Positions 44,685 to 55,044 of a stretch of DNA of 64,000 nucleotides are shown here, piece by piece. The notes below the pieces were generated by a model. The model saw only the letters and a program-made list of their open reading frames with translations. It was not told the origin of the DNA and did no database searches. Source of the stretch: Cyanodermella asteris. Its lineage: Eukaryota; Ascomycota; Lecanoromycetes; Ostropales; Stictidaceae. Made by a program: the position numbers and the translations under genes. Numbering within the stretch: the first letter of the stretch is position 1; each line of letters opens with the position of its first letter. The DNA is taken from positions 1,873,056 through 1,937,055 of the forward strand of contig UYJD01000003.1 in assembly GCA_900618795.1 (NCBI GenBank). Direction: 5' to 3'.

Positions 44685-45423
44685 GTTGGGAGATGACCGG
44701 GGTTGGTAGTGAGGCTCGAGGCCTTGTATAGCGCGGCTCTTCCAGCCTTATCGAAGATCCGATCGTCTCTCCGATGCAGATGCTGACGAGTTCTAGCCGG
44801 TCAATGGTGTATATAGAAACTGTGTTTTCCTGATTTGGTGACCGGGACTTGATGGGGACAGATTATAGAGCGTGGTTGTGAACAACTGATGACAGGATCT
44901 AGATGTACATATGAGAGGAACCCCGGCTCGATCAAGCTCACTGAGATACTGGCGCCCGACTGCAATTGCGTGTGAACAAAAGAAGGAAGTGTCAAGAGTA
45001 GAGTGCTGTCGCTCGGTTCTAAGTGGGCTGTCCGAAAATACCATGGCTGTTGGAGTCACATTCCGCGGGCGTGGAGCCGACATCGGCTTGTGAACTAACT
45101 CCGCAGGGTAAAGACCTTTCAGACGATGAAGCCACTCAAATCTAGAACCTCCAAGCTTTGATATGTAGGATGACCGGATCACGAATAAGTTTGTCGTGGG
45201 TCACGAGAATTTGGAGATCCTGGTCACCCTGCCAGGTATCGCACATGTTACGAAAAAGAGTAAGCATTTGTGTGGTAGTCATGGTCAGTAATTCAGATCA
45301 GAAATTGACCCTTCGACAAAAAGTAACTCTTTTTGGAATGAGTGTCATAAGTAATGTCGTTGCTAGTCTCTATAACAAGTGTCTCACGACGCGGCGCTGA
45401 AAACTTATTCGTGACACGCATCA
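44685..45423. other. intergenic, no gene seen
   Basis: 739 nt holding the upstream region of THR1 and the 3' flank of the coiled-coil gene, both on the minus strand. Short open frames only. Confidence 0.55.
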
Positions 45424-47222
45424 TTATTCATGAGATACAAGGAGCTCCGGGCCCTGAATCTGATCACCACCCTCTTCAAGCCCTCCAAATAGTGCCTGCG
45501 GATCAGAAACGTCGTGCACCTCGTCATCGTCATGCACAGGTCCATCCGCTTGCAGAACGGGCGTTTTCGACCCAGACGACTCGTTGGCCGTATACATGCT
45601 AGCCGTCAAGCCACTACCTTCGCTCCTCGGACCCAAACGCCCAGCCCTTACCTGGCTTTTCGACATCGGAGGCAGCATCTGCGAGTGGACAAGCGTGTCA
45701 TTTAGCAATTCTTGCGCCTCCTTCAGTGCTTCGACCTCGGCTCCAATGCAACAGACGAGAAGAGTCCAGTCCTTTTCTTCGGCCGTATTCAGGTCGTTGG
45801 TCAGGCTGTTAATGGTGCCGTCCATGAGCTCGAGGACGCCGTGCATGCCTTCGCCCAATCCTTCACTGGACCCGCCGTTAGTGGTATCCGGTGTACGAAT
45901 GGTGTCGTCAGAGGACGTCGTGTGCGATTGTGCGCTGCTGGGTCGAGTGCCGTTGAGCTTTCTAATTTCGCGACCCAAGCGCTTTTCGAGCGTGTCCATA
46001 CGGGTAATCACGGTGTCCCAGACGTGTGCTCCCTCTTCGCAGATTGCACCCTCGTCGACGGCCGCTCTCTGAAGACCCTCAGCCTCAGTGATCTGACCTT
46101 CAATGTCCTCTTTGACGAGATTGAGTGTCCGCCGGTCTTCTGGCAAGCCCCATACCCCCCTTCTCTTTGCGTAGTCGAAGTGCTCGTTTAGACCGTCGAT
46201 ACTCACTGCGGTCGCTCAGAATCTCACGGCGGATCCTTTGAGAGAGCTCGCTCAACGCATTTTGATAGCTGCTCAGTTCTGCCGCTCGAGTGTTCTCTCT
46301 TTCGCTTCTTGCCCTTTTGACGTCTCTGAGCTGTGCCTTCAGCTCACTGAGCCGCTCCTCCAGTCCTCTGATCTCGGTGTCCAGCTCCTGTTCCTGTTTT
46401 TCCAGCTCCACTTCCTCCTGTTCCGGTACTTGCCCTTCCCGCCTCAGAATTTCAGACTTCAGTCCGGCTTCCTGCTTGGCTAGGTCCTCAATACGGCTCA
46501 AGCCACTGCCTCCTTTCCGTGCTTGGTCTGAGTGTAGCTGCGCCTCCTGTCTTGATCGCCGCCAATGCTCTTAGATTCTCGGCGATACCAACTCTAGCTT
46601 CCTTCAACGACAAGGGCTTTGGCGGGGCAGGTTGCCTTACAGGCACGACTTTCTGCTTCCTCGACGATGAATACGCATAGGTAGACTGCGATACAGACGT
46701 TGAGATTCGTGATCGGGACGAGGTGAACGTAGAGTCGCCGAGAGGGTCGTCGCGGTACACAGATTCGCGGTCGTCAGACGAGACGGCGTACGAACGTCCA
46801 TTTGGGCCGAGATACTGGTCTGCAATTGAAGTAGAGTCGGATCGAGTCGCCGGTCCGCGTCCCAAACCTTTCATCAGCCCATCGCTCTGCGCGTCGAGAA
46901 GTCTTTGCAACTGCTGCGTAACATGGGAACTGCGCCGAGCGAGATTCAGAAGCAGGTCATCGTTCGCCGGATCCATCCCGGCTGCCTCTCTCTTCCTCGC
47001 CCACGGTGTGCGGAACTCGACCACTCCAATTTCGTCCTCAGCGCGCAGATACCTCACCGCAGCTTCTCGCGGGGTACCAAAAACGCTCTCTTGTTGTATT
47101 GGCCGCCCGGATGCAGTGGCGTGTGTAGCCCGAAGCTTGCGGAGCGGAATCTCCTCGTCGCGAGGAAGCACTACTACTGCTCGATGGGTCGCATTCGTTT
47201 CGAGAAGCGTTAGCGGCCACAT
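45424..47222 (-). CDS. coiled-coil protein of unknown function
   Basis: Minus strand, spread over three reading frames. One frame-consistent model has exons 47222-46641, 46546-46207 and 46139-45424 (545 residues). The second intron (67 nt, GTGAGT...TTGCCAG) is convincing. The first (94 nt, GTAAGG...GACAG) is doubtful, because the skipped part still reads like protein (SLKEARVGIAENLRALAAIK); an extra base near 46546 is the alternative. The N-terminal part has FGTPREAAVRYLRAEDEIG and LQRLLDAQSDGLMKGLG. The middle is a long coiled coil (SRIEDLAKQEAG through SELSQRIRREIL). The C-terminal part is helical and then acidic. The DAQSxGLxxGLG plus coiled-coil arrangement is reminiscent of fungal Atg28-like proteins, but I would not name it so. 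Confidence 0.55.
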
Positions 47223-47864
47223 GATGGCGCAGAGGCCGGAGTATTGCGTGAGGAGAGCATGCTGTGTGAGGGCCCGATGCGCTGTTCTTGTGGAGAATGG
47301 ACAGGGTGTTGTCGATGCCCGGTGTGGACAAGGGAAGTGCTGCGGATGATCTGCGTCACGGAGACACACGACTCGGTGAGCTGGACCCTGACGAGCCGGA
47401 TTCTGCACGTGGTCAACGACGCCTGGGATGAGAAGCGCTGGACACATGCAGAGCTAGGCATTATAGAGTCAGCAGACGTGGAATCGTCGAAACGATTTGG
47501 TGTATCCAAAGCAGATACTTGCTAGATATGAGAATGCCTGGGGACCTCAAGCTACACAGCCCGTCGTCGTATATTCAACGGGAATTTATCGGAATGATGA
47601 ATTCACCCAATCAGGTGTCTCTGGCATTGAGACGACCGCTCATTCGGCGGCACCGACATCGCGTTGACACGAGCGGCGTGAGGTGGAGTACCTGGTCGGC
47701 AGTGCGCAGCTGGAAGCCTCTTTCAAATGTCATCACATGCGTGACTGCAAGTCAAGAACAAAGCTCTATTCAAAGCGCCCGACCCAACGGGCGACCAAAA
47801 ACATACCTCCTGTATATACGGGTATGATGTTGCGAACTTGCCCATTCCACCAGCAGCTTATCTT
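47223..47864. other. intergenic, no gene seen
   Basis: About 640 nt containing the upstream region of the coiled-coil gene and the 3' flank of the F-box gene. The coiled-coil frame is open upstream to 47447 but has no ATG there. Confidence 0.5.
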
Positions 47865-49478
47865 CTATGGTGAACTGTGTTCAGGGCACCTTCCCACCAC
47901 CCATTTCTCCCACAGTTTTCGCTGCTGATATATGACCCAGCGGCCATTATCACCCAGGTCGTCCGCAGACGCAGGGTAGCCGCTTCTCTCACAAGTACAC
48001 ACTGGCAAGCTGACCGGTGTATCTGGGGATACGGGGAGCTCCAATGTGTGAGCATCTGGGCCCTGATCACTATCCGCATTGCTCGCGAGTTCCGAATCAT
48101 CGTCGAGCATATCTTCGTCTTCTTCGTCTTCTTCGTCGTCATCCAAGTTGACACGGTGAAATCCGTCGCCTTCGTCACTGTCCTCACTATCGCTCGCCAG
48201 CCCTGGTGGCCAGTCTGCGGGAATCTCTATCGAACCAGCCCACATGCTGTCAAAGTGTTCTGCATAGTCTATCCGTCGGAGCGATACCCATTCGAGCTGC
48301 TCCATCTCTTCCCGCAACGCCGCAAGCACATCCTTCCACATGCTCCCACTTTTTAGCTGTACATCCCTCAGTCTCAAACCGCGTAAAGATCTGCGATGTC
48401 GTCGTGCCAGCGCTAGAATCTCATCTGCGTCCAGTCTCCATGCTTGTACTCCGAATGCTCGTAGTTTATCCCATTTCACGTTGTTGAAAATCGTCTCGAG
48501 TGGTAGATCCAGGGGCGCCCTCGATGGAAAGCCGAGGTGAACTGCTTGCATATTTCGTGCCGCCTGAAACATTGTGGCAAACATATCTGAAAGTCCTGTC
48601 ATCTTCTCGGTCAAGTTGGAAGCGTCGTCAAAATGGAGCTCCAAGCACGTCAATCGCTCTGCTAGCGGTATCATAGCAGGCAGGTCCTGGCTCCTCAAGT
48701 CGAGTGCGCTCTGCGGGTTCATCATCGGCCCGCTGAATCGTGTTACCGGCGAGTCTGCTTCGGCCAAGGCAATTCCCATGGTCCTGCTTGCATGACTGCA
48801 AGCCGGCGTCCAGCGGAGGTCAACGATGCGGGTGTTCTGCTCGTTTTCGTGCAGATAGTCGAGAAGTGCACTGTCCGCCTGGTCCTGGAGCCGCAGTATC
48901 TGTACGTGCTGCAGTGACGTGAACGCCTGCATGGCCTGCTGCAGGATTCGTACGTCTTCTCCGGATCGCACAATGCGGCGCTGTGCTTCGATCTTGTTCT
49001 CGAAGAAAGCGGCGTCCAAGCTCTGCAGCTCCCCGCCTGCATCATGTAACAACTCCCTGATACGCGTACGACCTTGTGGTTTCGTCAGAGGAGCACTTGC
49101 GCTGCACTGCAGGACTTGAAACTCACCTTCGACATAGAAGTAGGGGATCAGATAACTGAATTTTTTCGTATGTCTTGCTAGGTGTGGCTGGCTGGCGATC
49201 CGTTCGAGCCGTTGGAGACCCTTTGGCGAGAAGCGTGTGGCAATGCGCGTGAACTGGTGAGGAACACCCAGTTCTGCAAAGCGTCGACATGCCAGTCTGA
49301 AGTTTGCAATGTCCTGGGCACGTGGTGGCGGAGGAGGGTCGGGAGGTCGGAAGCTTTCCACTGAAAGATAGGCCCTGCGGTCGATGTTGACGGTCCGCTC
49401 GGGATCGGCGTCGATGTGGTCGAGGATATCACGCAGAAGCTCGTTGGAGAGAGAGGTTATGGAAGTAGTCGTCGGCAT
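47865..49478 (-). CDS. F-box protein
   Basis: Single exon on the minus strand, 537 residues from the ATG at 49478. An F-box-like motif spans about residues 6-75: ITSLSNELLRDILDHID, then a proline-rich insert, then NFRLACRRFAELGVPHQFTRI. The central part contains repeated leucine-patterned segments (LTCLELHFDD, LRGLRLRDVQL, LEWVSLRRIDY) like an irregular leucine-rich repeat fold used to bind substrates. A strongly acidic stretch follows at about residues 435-465, and the C-terminus carries CTCERSGYP and WVVGRCPEH. By family knowledge it would link a substrate to the Skp1-Cul1 ubiquitin ligase, but no substrate can be named. Large sets of such F-box/LRR proteins are common in dothideomycetes. 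Confidence 0.82.
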   Translation of the reverse strand: MPTTTSITSLSNELLRDILDHIDADPERTVNIDRRAYLSVESFRPPDPPPPPRAQDIANFRLACRRFAELGVPHQFTRIATRFSPKGLQRLERIASQPHLARHTKKFSYLIPYFYVEGEFQVLQCSASAPLTKPQGRTRIRELLHDAGGELQSLDAAFFENKIEAQRRIVRSGEDVRILQQAMQAFTSLQHVQILRLQDQADSALLDYLHENEQNTRIVDLRWTPACSHASRTMGIALAEADSPVTRFSGPMMNPQSALDLRSQDLPAMIPLAERLTCLELHFDDASNLTEKMTGLSDMFATMFQAARNMQAVHLGFPSRAPLDLPLETIFNNVKWDKLRAFGVQAWRLDADEILALARRHRRSLRGLRLRDVQLKSGSMWKDVLAALREEMEQLEWVSLRRIDYAEHFDSMWAGSIEIPADWPPGLASDSEDSDEGDGFHRVNLDDDEEDEEDEDMLDDDSELASNADSDQGPDAHTLELPVSPDTPVSLPVCTCERSGYPASADDLGDNGRWVIYQQRKLWEKWVVGRCPEHSSP

Positions 49479-51130
49479 GGTACCGTGGTCATCAGATTTC
49501 TGGGTGTCGTGAGGGGCAGCGTAGGCCCGGTCGTTTCGTCGTCGTCGGTATCCTATTCGTGAGATCGGCCGTGATAGTTCTTTGTGGTGTCAGCGTGTTG
49601 AGAGAATCATGACGGCTCCGCATGCATCATAACCAGGCCGCAAAAGTTTATAGAGGGCCTCTGTGGAAATTGGCAAGGGGAATGGGCTTGTCGCGCAGGT
49701 CCTCGGGCTGTCAAATGGCAGTCTGCAAGCAGGGAATTGGGCATACATGTCAGACGACGTTTGCCAACACACGACTGGCCTCGATCACAGGCGGCACGGG
49801 ACCTCCTCCAGCCATCTGCATCGCAAGGAGGGCGACTTGATGCAGCATGACGGTGGGCACGCTAAAGGACCGGTGCATGCTGCAGCCGGCGCCGACAGTA
49901 GGAGAGGGAGGAGAGAAAATCCGCAGCAGCAAGCAACAAAATCGCCGCTCGGTCGCAGCCAGTGACAGGCCCTTCTCACCCTCCACGAGGTCAAGTGACC
50001 GTCAAAGCATGCGGGCTATCCGCGTTGGAGACTCTAGCGCCAGACTTTGAGGGCAATCGAGACAATCGACTGGTCGACGAGGGCGATACGGAGCCAAAGT
50101 CATGGATCAGACAAGGGCGGCCTCGGGACGTCGAAGCCTGTCTTCCACAGCGAACGAAACGAACGAATGAAGCAAAGCCCAGCGCTGCAGCGCCGCCAAC
50201 GAGCCAACGAGAGACTGACGATGCGCTCTTCCACCCCGGCGGCTGATGCGCGCCGCCATGGATCAGAACAGCCTGGCTGAAGAAGGTAAGGTGGAAACAG
50301 AGCGCGCGATTAGGTGCTCTGGTCTGACGATGCCAGGCACCGCGCAGACTTGCTTGTGGCACCCAGGGGAAGACGATTGCAACCTCCACGACGAGCCAGG
50401 TGGAGCTCACTGAGCTGCGGGTCGCATTGATCAGGGCGCTTGCAGACGTGACGCCTTCCAGGACGAACAAGTCAAGTTGAAGAGCAGCAAGTGACAGTAC
50501 GGCAGCAGAAAGAAACGTGCCGCATTCGTCAGCCTTGAGACCCTCACAATCGATCTCTGGCCATTGGCTCTGCTCGACACGTTTGAAATCGAGACGGCGG
50601 CTGAAACAGGCGTCCCGCTTCAGGCCGCAACGCGTGAGAATCTCACTTAATTTCGTCTCAGAAACAGAGTTCAACATACTCTCCGTCGCCGAGTATGGCT
50701 ATCATGAAAACATGCCGACGAATATCACCTCGGCGGAGCTCAATTGAAGCTGAATGGATCATCAAGCAAGTTGGATGGACAGGGTTCTACACAGAAACAG
50801 ATGATCGCCTACCTATAGTAGAGCCGTCGAAGCGACTGAATACAACGAGAAGACGAACAATATACATAGCTTGATATACAGTGTTAGGTTGCCCAGTGAT
50901 ATATCTACGGAAGTATTTATAGAAGTAGCACTTCAAAGAATTAGGAAAGTTCGTGCGCAACGACTTTTCGTCAGCCCGCCTTGTGGGCAAATGCAGATTC
51001 GCATCGGGGAAATGTTCCGCCGCAGCTGCCAACCTCTCCCCAACCTAAGAGCTTCAAGTAATACTCACCATCCTCCTCCCTTCGCACAGCTGCTTCTAGG
51101 ACGTCCGCCTTCGGAGAACTCATCTCCGCA
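49479..51130. other. intergenic, no convincing gene
   Basis: About 1.65 kb of divergent upstream DNA for the F-box gene and the small membrane-protein gene. A long open frame on the minus strand (49991-50677) was considered and rejected. Confidence 0.5.
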
Positions 51131-51442
51131 ATGCCTTCCTCAGACTCCAAACCCTCCGACCCTCCCGCGCACAAGCGCACCTCCGCCAAACAACCAGGCT
51201 TCTCTCCAAAATCCGTCAATGCCTTCGCCGTCAACCAGCTGTCTCGCGGCGGAAGCCCGCGTCACCGAGGGCCACAGATCTCAAAGGGAAACGTTCCGGG
51301 GCAATATCAGTCGGTTGCGAGACGGATTACGCTGGCTCTTGTGGCCGCGCCCATTGCGATTGTGACGAGCTATGTCATGTGGCAGAGGATTGTTCTCGGT
51401 GAGGAAAAGAAGGTCTTGTTAAAGGATGAGAAGGAAAAGTGA
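51131..51442 (+). CDS. small single-pass membrane protein
   Basis: Single exon, 103 residues, ATG at 51131 in a good context (CGCAATGCC). The first ~70 residues are polar and basic (KPSDPPAHKRTSAKQPGFS, AVNQLSRGGSPRHRGPQ). One transmembrane helix follows (ITLALVAAPIAIVTSYVMW), then a short charged tail (GEEKKVLLKDEKEK). The pattern suits a tail-proximal anchor in the ER or mitochondria. The conserved-looking SVNAFAVNQLSRGGSP segment suggests a real fungal family, which I cannot name. No introns are needed. Confidence 0.6.
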   Translation: MPSSDSKPSDPPAHKRTSAKQPGFSPKSVNAFAVNQLSRGGSPRHRGPQISKGNVPGQYQSVARRITLALVAAPIAIVTSYVMWQRIVLGEEKKVLLKDEKEK

Positions 51443-52355
51443 GGATGCTGCCAAGTGCGGTGGAGCAATATACACCAGGACCAGCTATCAAAGGAAGGGG
51501 ATCTTGGCTGGCTGTCGTAAACCGGCGAGGCTAAACCGATGCTCAGCGCACATTATGCGACAGGCTGCCGGACTCTCGTCTTCTCTTACACGGCAAGGAA
51601 GGAAACAGCTCTATTGCCGGGGCTCATCAAGCCCTGCCATCGATTCCCTGGCTAAAAATAGCAGCAGCTAGCCAGACATCACCAAAGACGACTACCAGAA
51701 TGTGAACGCATTAGGCCACACGAACTCGAAGCAACCACCAAGGCTGCCGATCCGAACACTGCCAAGGCGTTGATAATTAAGGCACAGACGAGTGAGAAGA
51801 TCTCCTCTATGCAGGCAGGTCTTGCGGAGCGCCCGGCACGCGCCGGACGACCATGATCAGATTTGCTCTCCTGACTCTCGTAAGAGCTCGAAGGGATTGC
51901 CACATCTAATCGATGAGCAAATATATGTTCTCTCGGCGGGGCGGAACCATCGGTCTGACTGCTGGTGAGCGGTATGGTCTCGGTCAGTCAAGTTTTTACA
52001 ACGGATGTTGACCTTGCGTACAATTGGCGAGTCCCTCATGTTTGTGTCTATGTAGGCCACAAGCTAGCGAGAGTATCACCCGACAATGTCCTTTCTGAGA
52101 CTGGATTGCAAATGGAATGCGCTCGTAAACGCCGAGCTGAGTCAGCCAGGTGTATATATGATCTTGATGGACACTCAGGAATAGAGAGTGATGGCTCCCA
52201 ACTCACGTGGGGAGGTCTGTCAGCATGGGAGTAGAGCTTGTTGCGATGCTGGTATTGGCACAGATGTAGGTATATAAAAGTCTTCAGATACCAGTTTGAT
52301 CATCGTTGACGATCACAATCGTTCGAAGTACTATTAACACACTTGTTACCTCAAA
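51443..52355. other. intergenic, no gene seen
   Basis: About 910 nt upstream of the tRNA gene; only short open frames. Confidence 0.55.
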
Positions 52356-52436
52356 GGTCTGATGGTGTAGTGGTTATCACGTTTCCTTTACATTGCTGAA
52401 CGGAAAAGGCCGCGAGTTCAATCCTCGCTCGGATCA
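52356..52436 (+). tRNA. tRNA-Val (anticodon UAC) with 8-nt intron
   Basis: The 81-nt gene folds as a full cloverleaf. The acceptor stem GGTCTGA pairs with TCGGATC (two G-U pairs) and is followed by discriminator A. The D stem is GTG/CAC. The anticodon stem TTTCC/GGAAA carries loop TT-TAC-A-C. The T arm GCGAG-TTCAATC-CTCGC is perfect. Between position 37 (A, 52392) and 38 (C, 52401) lies an 8-nt intron TTGCTGAA (52393-52400), the canonical place for nuclear tRNA introns. Anticodon TAC (52389-52391) reads GUA valine codons, and the G1-C72 pair with A73 fits valine. Internal A box (TGGTGTAGTGG) and B box (GAGTTCAATCC) serve RNA polymerase III. Confidence 0.93.
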
Positions 52437-53679
52437 CGCTTTTGATTTTTGGTGTCGTTGGTAGTTTGATAGTTTTGCTCAGCAAGGAGCCTACTAATCG
52501 AGGCGCTCGGTGCGGGGCACTTTCGCCGAAAACTGAACCGTTCCTGGGTTCGCGCAGAACCAACAAGAGCAGCAATGAAACAATCCAAGTTCTTGTCGAG
52601 ATGTGAAGGACTTGAAGACATAGAGAGGCTAGCAGAGAGCGTATCAGCTTGCAGATCAAGATGGACTGCATCTTGAGCTAAGCAAGCATGTTTCGTATGT
52701 GAGTCTCTGTCGACCTTGGATTCCAGTATTTCAATTACGGTATTGTTAATTCTCTGCTGGCCACAGAAGCAGCTCTGACTGGTCAAGTATACCCTCAATG
52801 GACCCTAATACCTAATACTTTCACACTACCACCCGCATTCATTGACGTGTCCTGTTCACATAGCCTTCTTACACAGACCACAGACCAGCGTGCCAGCCTC
52901 CTGGCATGCCTGTATCTGGACGGCCACACCCATGACAATCTACTTCATCGCGGACCTCCGAGCCAATGTGATAGCCAAGCGTGAAGTGACCAATCGACGT
53001 TCCTTCTTGCAGCATGCTATTGTGACCTCTTTACGATCTCGAAGAAGCATGTCCGCAGCGCCCCGTGGTGTGGTTTCGTACGCCAGTGCATGGGCTTTCG
53101 GCTAGAACTAGCGTAAACCTACTACCTACTCCTGATTGCGTCGCGAGAAACACCCCGGCGAGTACTTCCACAAGCACGCACTGAACATTCCGAAAGAGGA
53201 AGCTCTGCGGCAGCGTACGTCGTACGTGCAAGCTCCTTAGTGGATCTGAATCGGTGCGTCTGCAGTCTTGATCTTTCCTCGGCGGTTGGTCGAGGCGGTC
53301 GATTTGCCGCAGGATTGTCCTCAGCTCAACTCATGTGAGCCACACCAGGAGATGCAATTTCACGCCGCAAAAGATCACGAGGCTTGTGAAGGGACTACCA
53401 AGCTACCATTGCTACATACCTCGACAAACATCAGGGTTCCTCAAACCTTGGAGTTCTTGCCGGTCTCTCATAGCAGGCACCTTATGCATGAAGATTGTCT
53501 CCTTCGGCGGGGTTGCTTCAGACGTCATTTTCATGAGCTTTGGCCCCGTCGACCGATTTGCCGCTACAAAGGTGAACTGTTGCACGATACAGTATCTATA
53601 TCAAAGCGTTTTGTGCTTTTTTGAAGTCTGTTCCGAGTTTTTCTACCTTCTTTTTTCCTCCCAAAATTGTCTTGTCATC
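52437..53679. other. intergenic, no convincing gene
   Basis: About 1.2 kb between the tRNA and the oxidoreductase gene. The oxidoreductase frame is open upstream to 53335, but that part lacks resemblance to the family. T-rich leader at 53620-53675. Confidence 0.5.
52440..52443 (+). terminator. RNA polymerase III terminator of tRNA-Val
   Basis: A run of four T residues begins four bases after the tRNA 3' end, the usual distance for Pol III termination. Confidence 0.75.
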
Positions 53680-54880
53680 ATGTCGTCAAACATTCCGACT
53701 ACTCAGAAAGCCATCAAATGCTACGGACCGAGAGACGTCAGAGTAGTTAATGATGCGCCTGTTCCGAAATGTCCGGCGGAGTATATGCTGGTCAAGGTCG
53801 AGACGGTAGCCTTGAACCCTACTGATTGGAAACACTGTGACTTCATCGCGCAGGAGGGCTACCATCACACTGTCGGATGCGACTACGCTGGCACGATTGT
53901 ACAGATTGGGGCCGGAGTGACCAAGGATTTCAACATCGGAGACCGGGTGGTAGGCTTTTCTCATGGCATGAAACACGAGGATCCAGAGGCCGGTTGCTTT
54001 GCAGAATATGCAAAGGTCAAGGGAGATATTCAGGTGGGTGATGCTACGTTGTCAGCGAACGTACTCTCGCATGCTGACCGAAACGTTCGAAGATCAGAAT
54101 TCCACCAGGCTTCGGGTTTGAGGAGGCTACAAGCTGGCCCACAGGCATCAACACGGTGGGGCAGGGCATGTACATGCACGATGGCTTACAGCTCCCGTGG
54201 CCGAACGAGCCGGTGAAGGAGTCGTTCCCACTCCTCATCTACGGGGCTTCGACCAACACCGGGCTGTGGGCCATTCAGTTTGCAAAGCTGAGTGGCTTGC
54301 GCGTGCTGGCCACATGCTCAGAACGGAACTTCGAGGCTGTCAAGGCTCTGGGTGCGGATCAGGTCTTCGATTACCACGACGAGGAGGTGGGCGACAAAAT
54401 CAGCGAAGCAGCCGGCGGAAAGTTGATGTACGCGTTTGACTGCGTGTCAGAAGGCAACAGCAAGGACGTAGGTACTCCCGCAATACTGCTTGCTTACATT
54501 CTTCATTGCTGACGATCTGCTAGATATGCGCAGCAGCTCTCACAAAGTCACCGCAGTCAGGCCAGACTCCTAGATACGGCGCACTTCTACCTGTCGAGTT
54601 TCCACGCGAAGATGTCAAGACATCTTTTACGATGGGATACTCTGTGAATGGGGAGGAATTCACCTTCTTCGGAAACAAGATTGAGGCACGACCGAAGGAT
54701 TTCGAGTTCGGCAAAAAGTGGTGGTCGCTGGCAGAGAAGTTGTTGGCAGAGGGCAACATCAAAGGCACGCCAGCTGTAAGGAGTGGCGGTCTCCAAGGTG
54801 TCTTACAGGGACTGGACGATCTGAAGAACGGAAAGATCAGCAGGCAGAAGCTCGTCTATCGAGTTGCTGACACAGCCTGA
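53680..54880 (+). CDS. zinc-less MDR oxidoreductase, toxD/LovC-like enoyl-reductase type
   Basis: Three exons, 53680-54033, 54093-54467 and 54524-54880, with introns of 59 nt (GTGGGT...CGAAG) and 56 nt (GTAGGT...GCTAG), both phase 0, give 361 residues. The N-terminal GroES-like part has the family start QKAIKCYGPRDVRVVNDAPVP, then LNPTDWKHCDFIA, VGCDYAGTIVQIGAGV and GDRVVGFSHG. The NADPH-binding fold is LLIYGASTNTGLWAIQFAKL (about residues 166-185). The structural and catalytic zinc ligands of alcohol dehydrogenases are absent. This is typical of the trans-acting enoyl reductases (LovC, ToxD) and related fungal reductases. In toxin clusters such enzymes work with polyketide synthases, but none lies in this window, so a general reductase role is as likely. 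Confidence 0.9.
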
Positions 54881-55044
54881 TCGGTTGGACGTAGCATTAT
54901 ACTCGACTGTCGCAAATGTCGTTTTCATGAGCGACCGCGACTCGTACGCGTTACTTCTGGATCTGCAACAAACTCAGCCATATCACAGACCGGAATACAA
55001 TTTATGTCCGGGCATCTAAAAGCTTCTTCGACCAAGATCCACGT

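Noticed and set aside
46100-46206. Frame overlap in the coiled-coil gene that looked like a second frameshift (six-C run at 46155-46160)
   Set aside because: A 67-nt intron (46206-46140) with GTGAGT donor and TTGCCAG acceptor restores the frame, so no indel is needed.
49991-50677. 228-codon open frame on the minus strand
   Set aside because: No ATG with good context, no domain, composition not like neighbouring genes, and no plausible partner exons.
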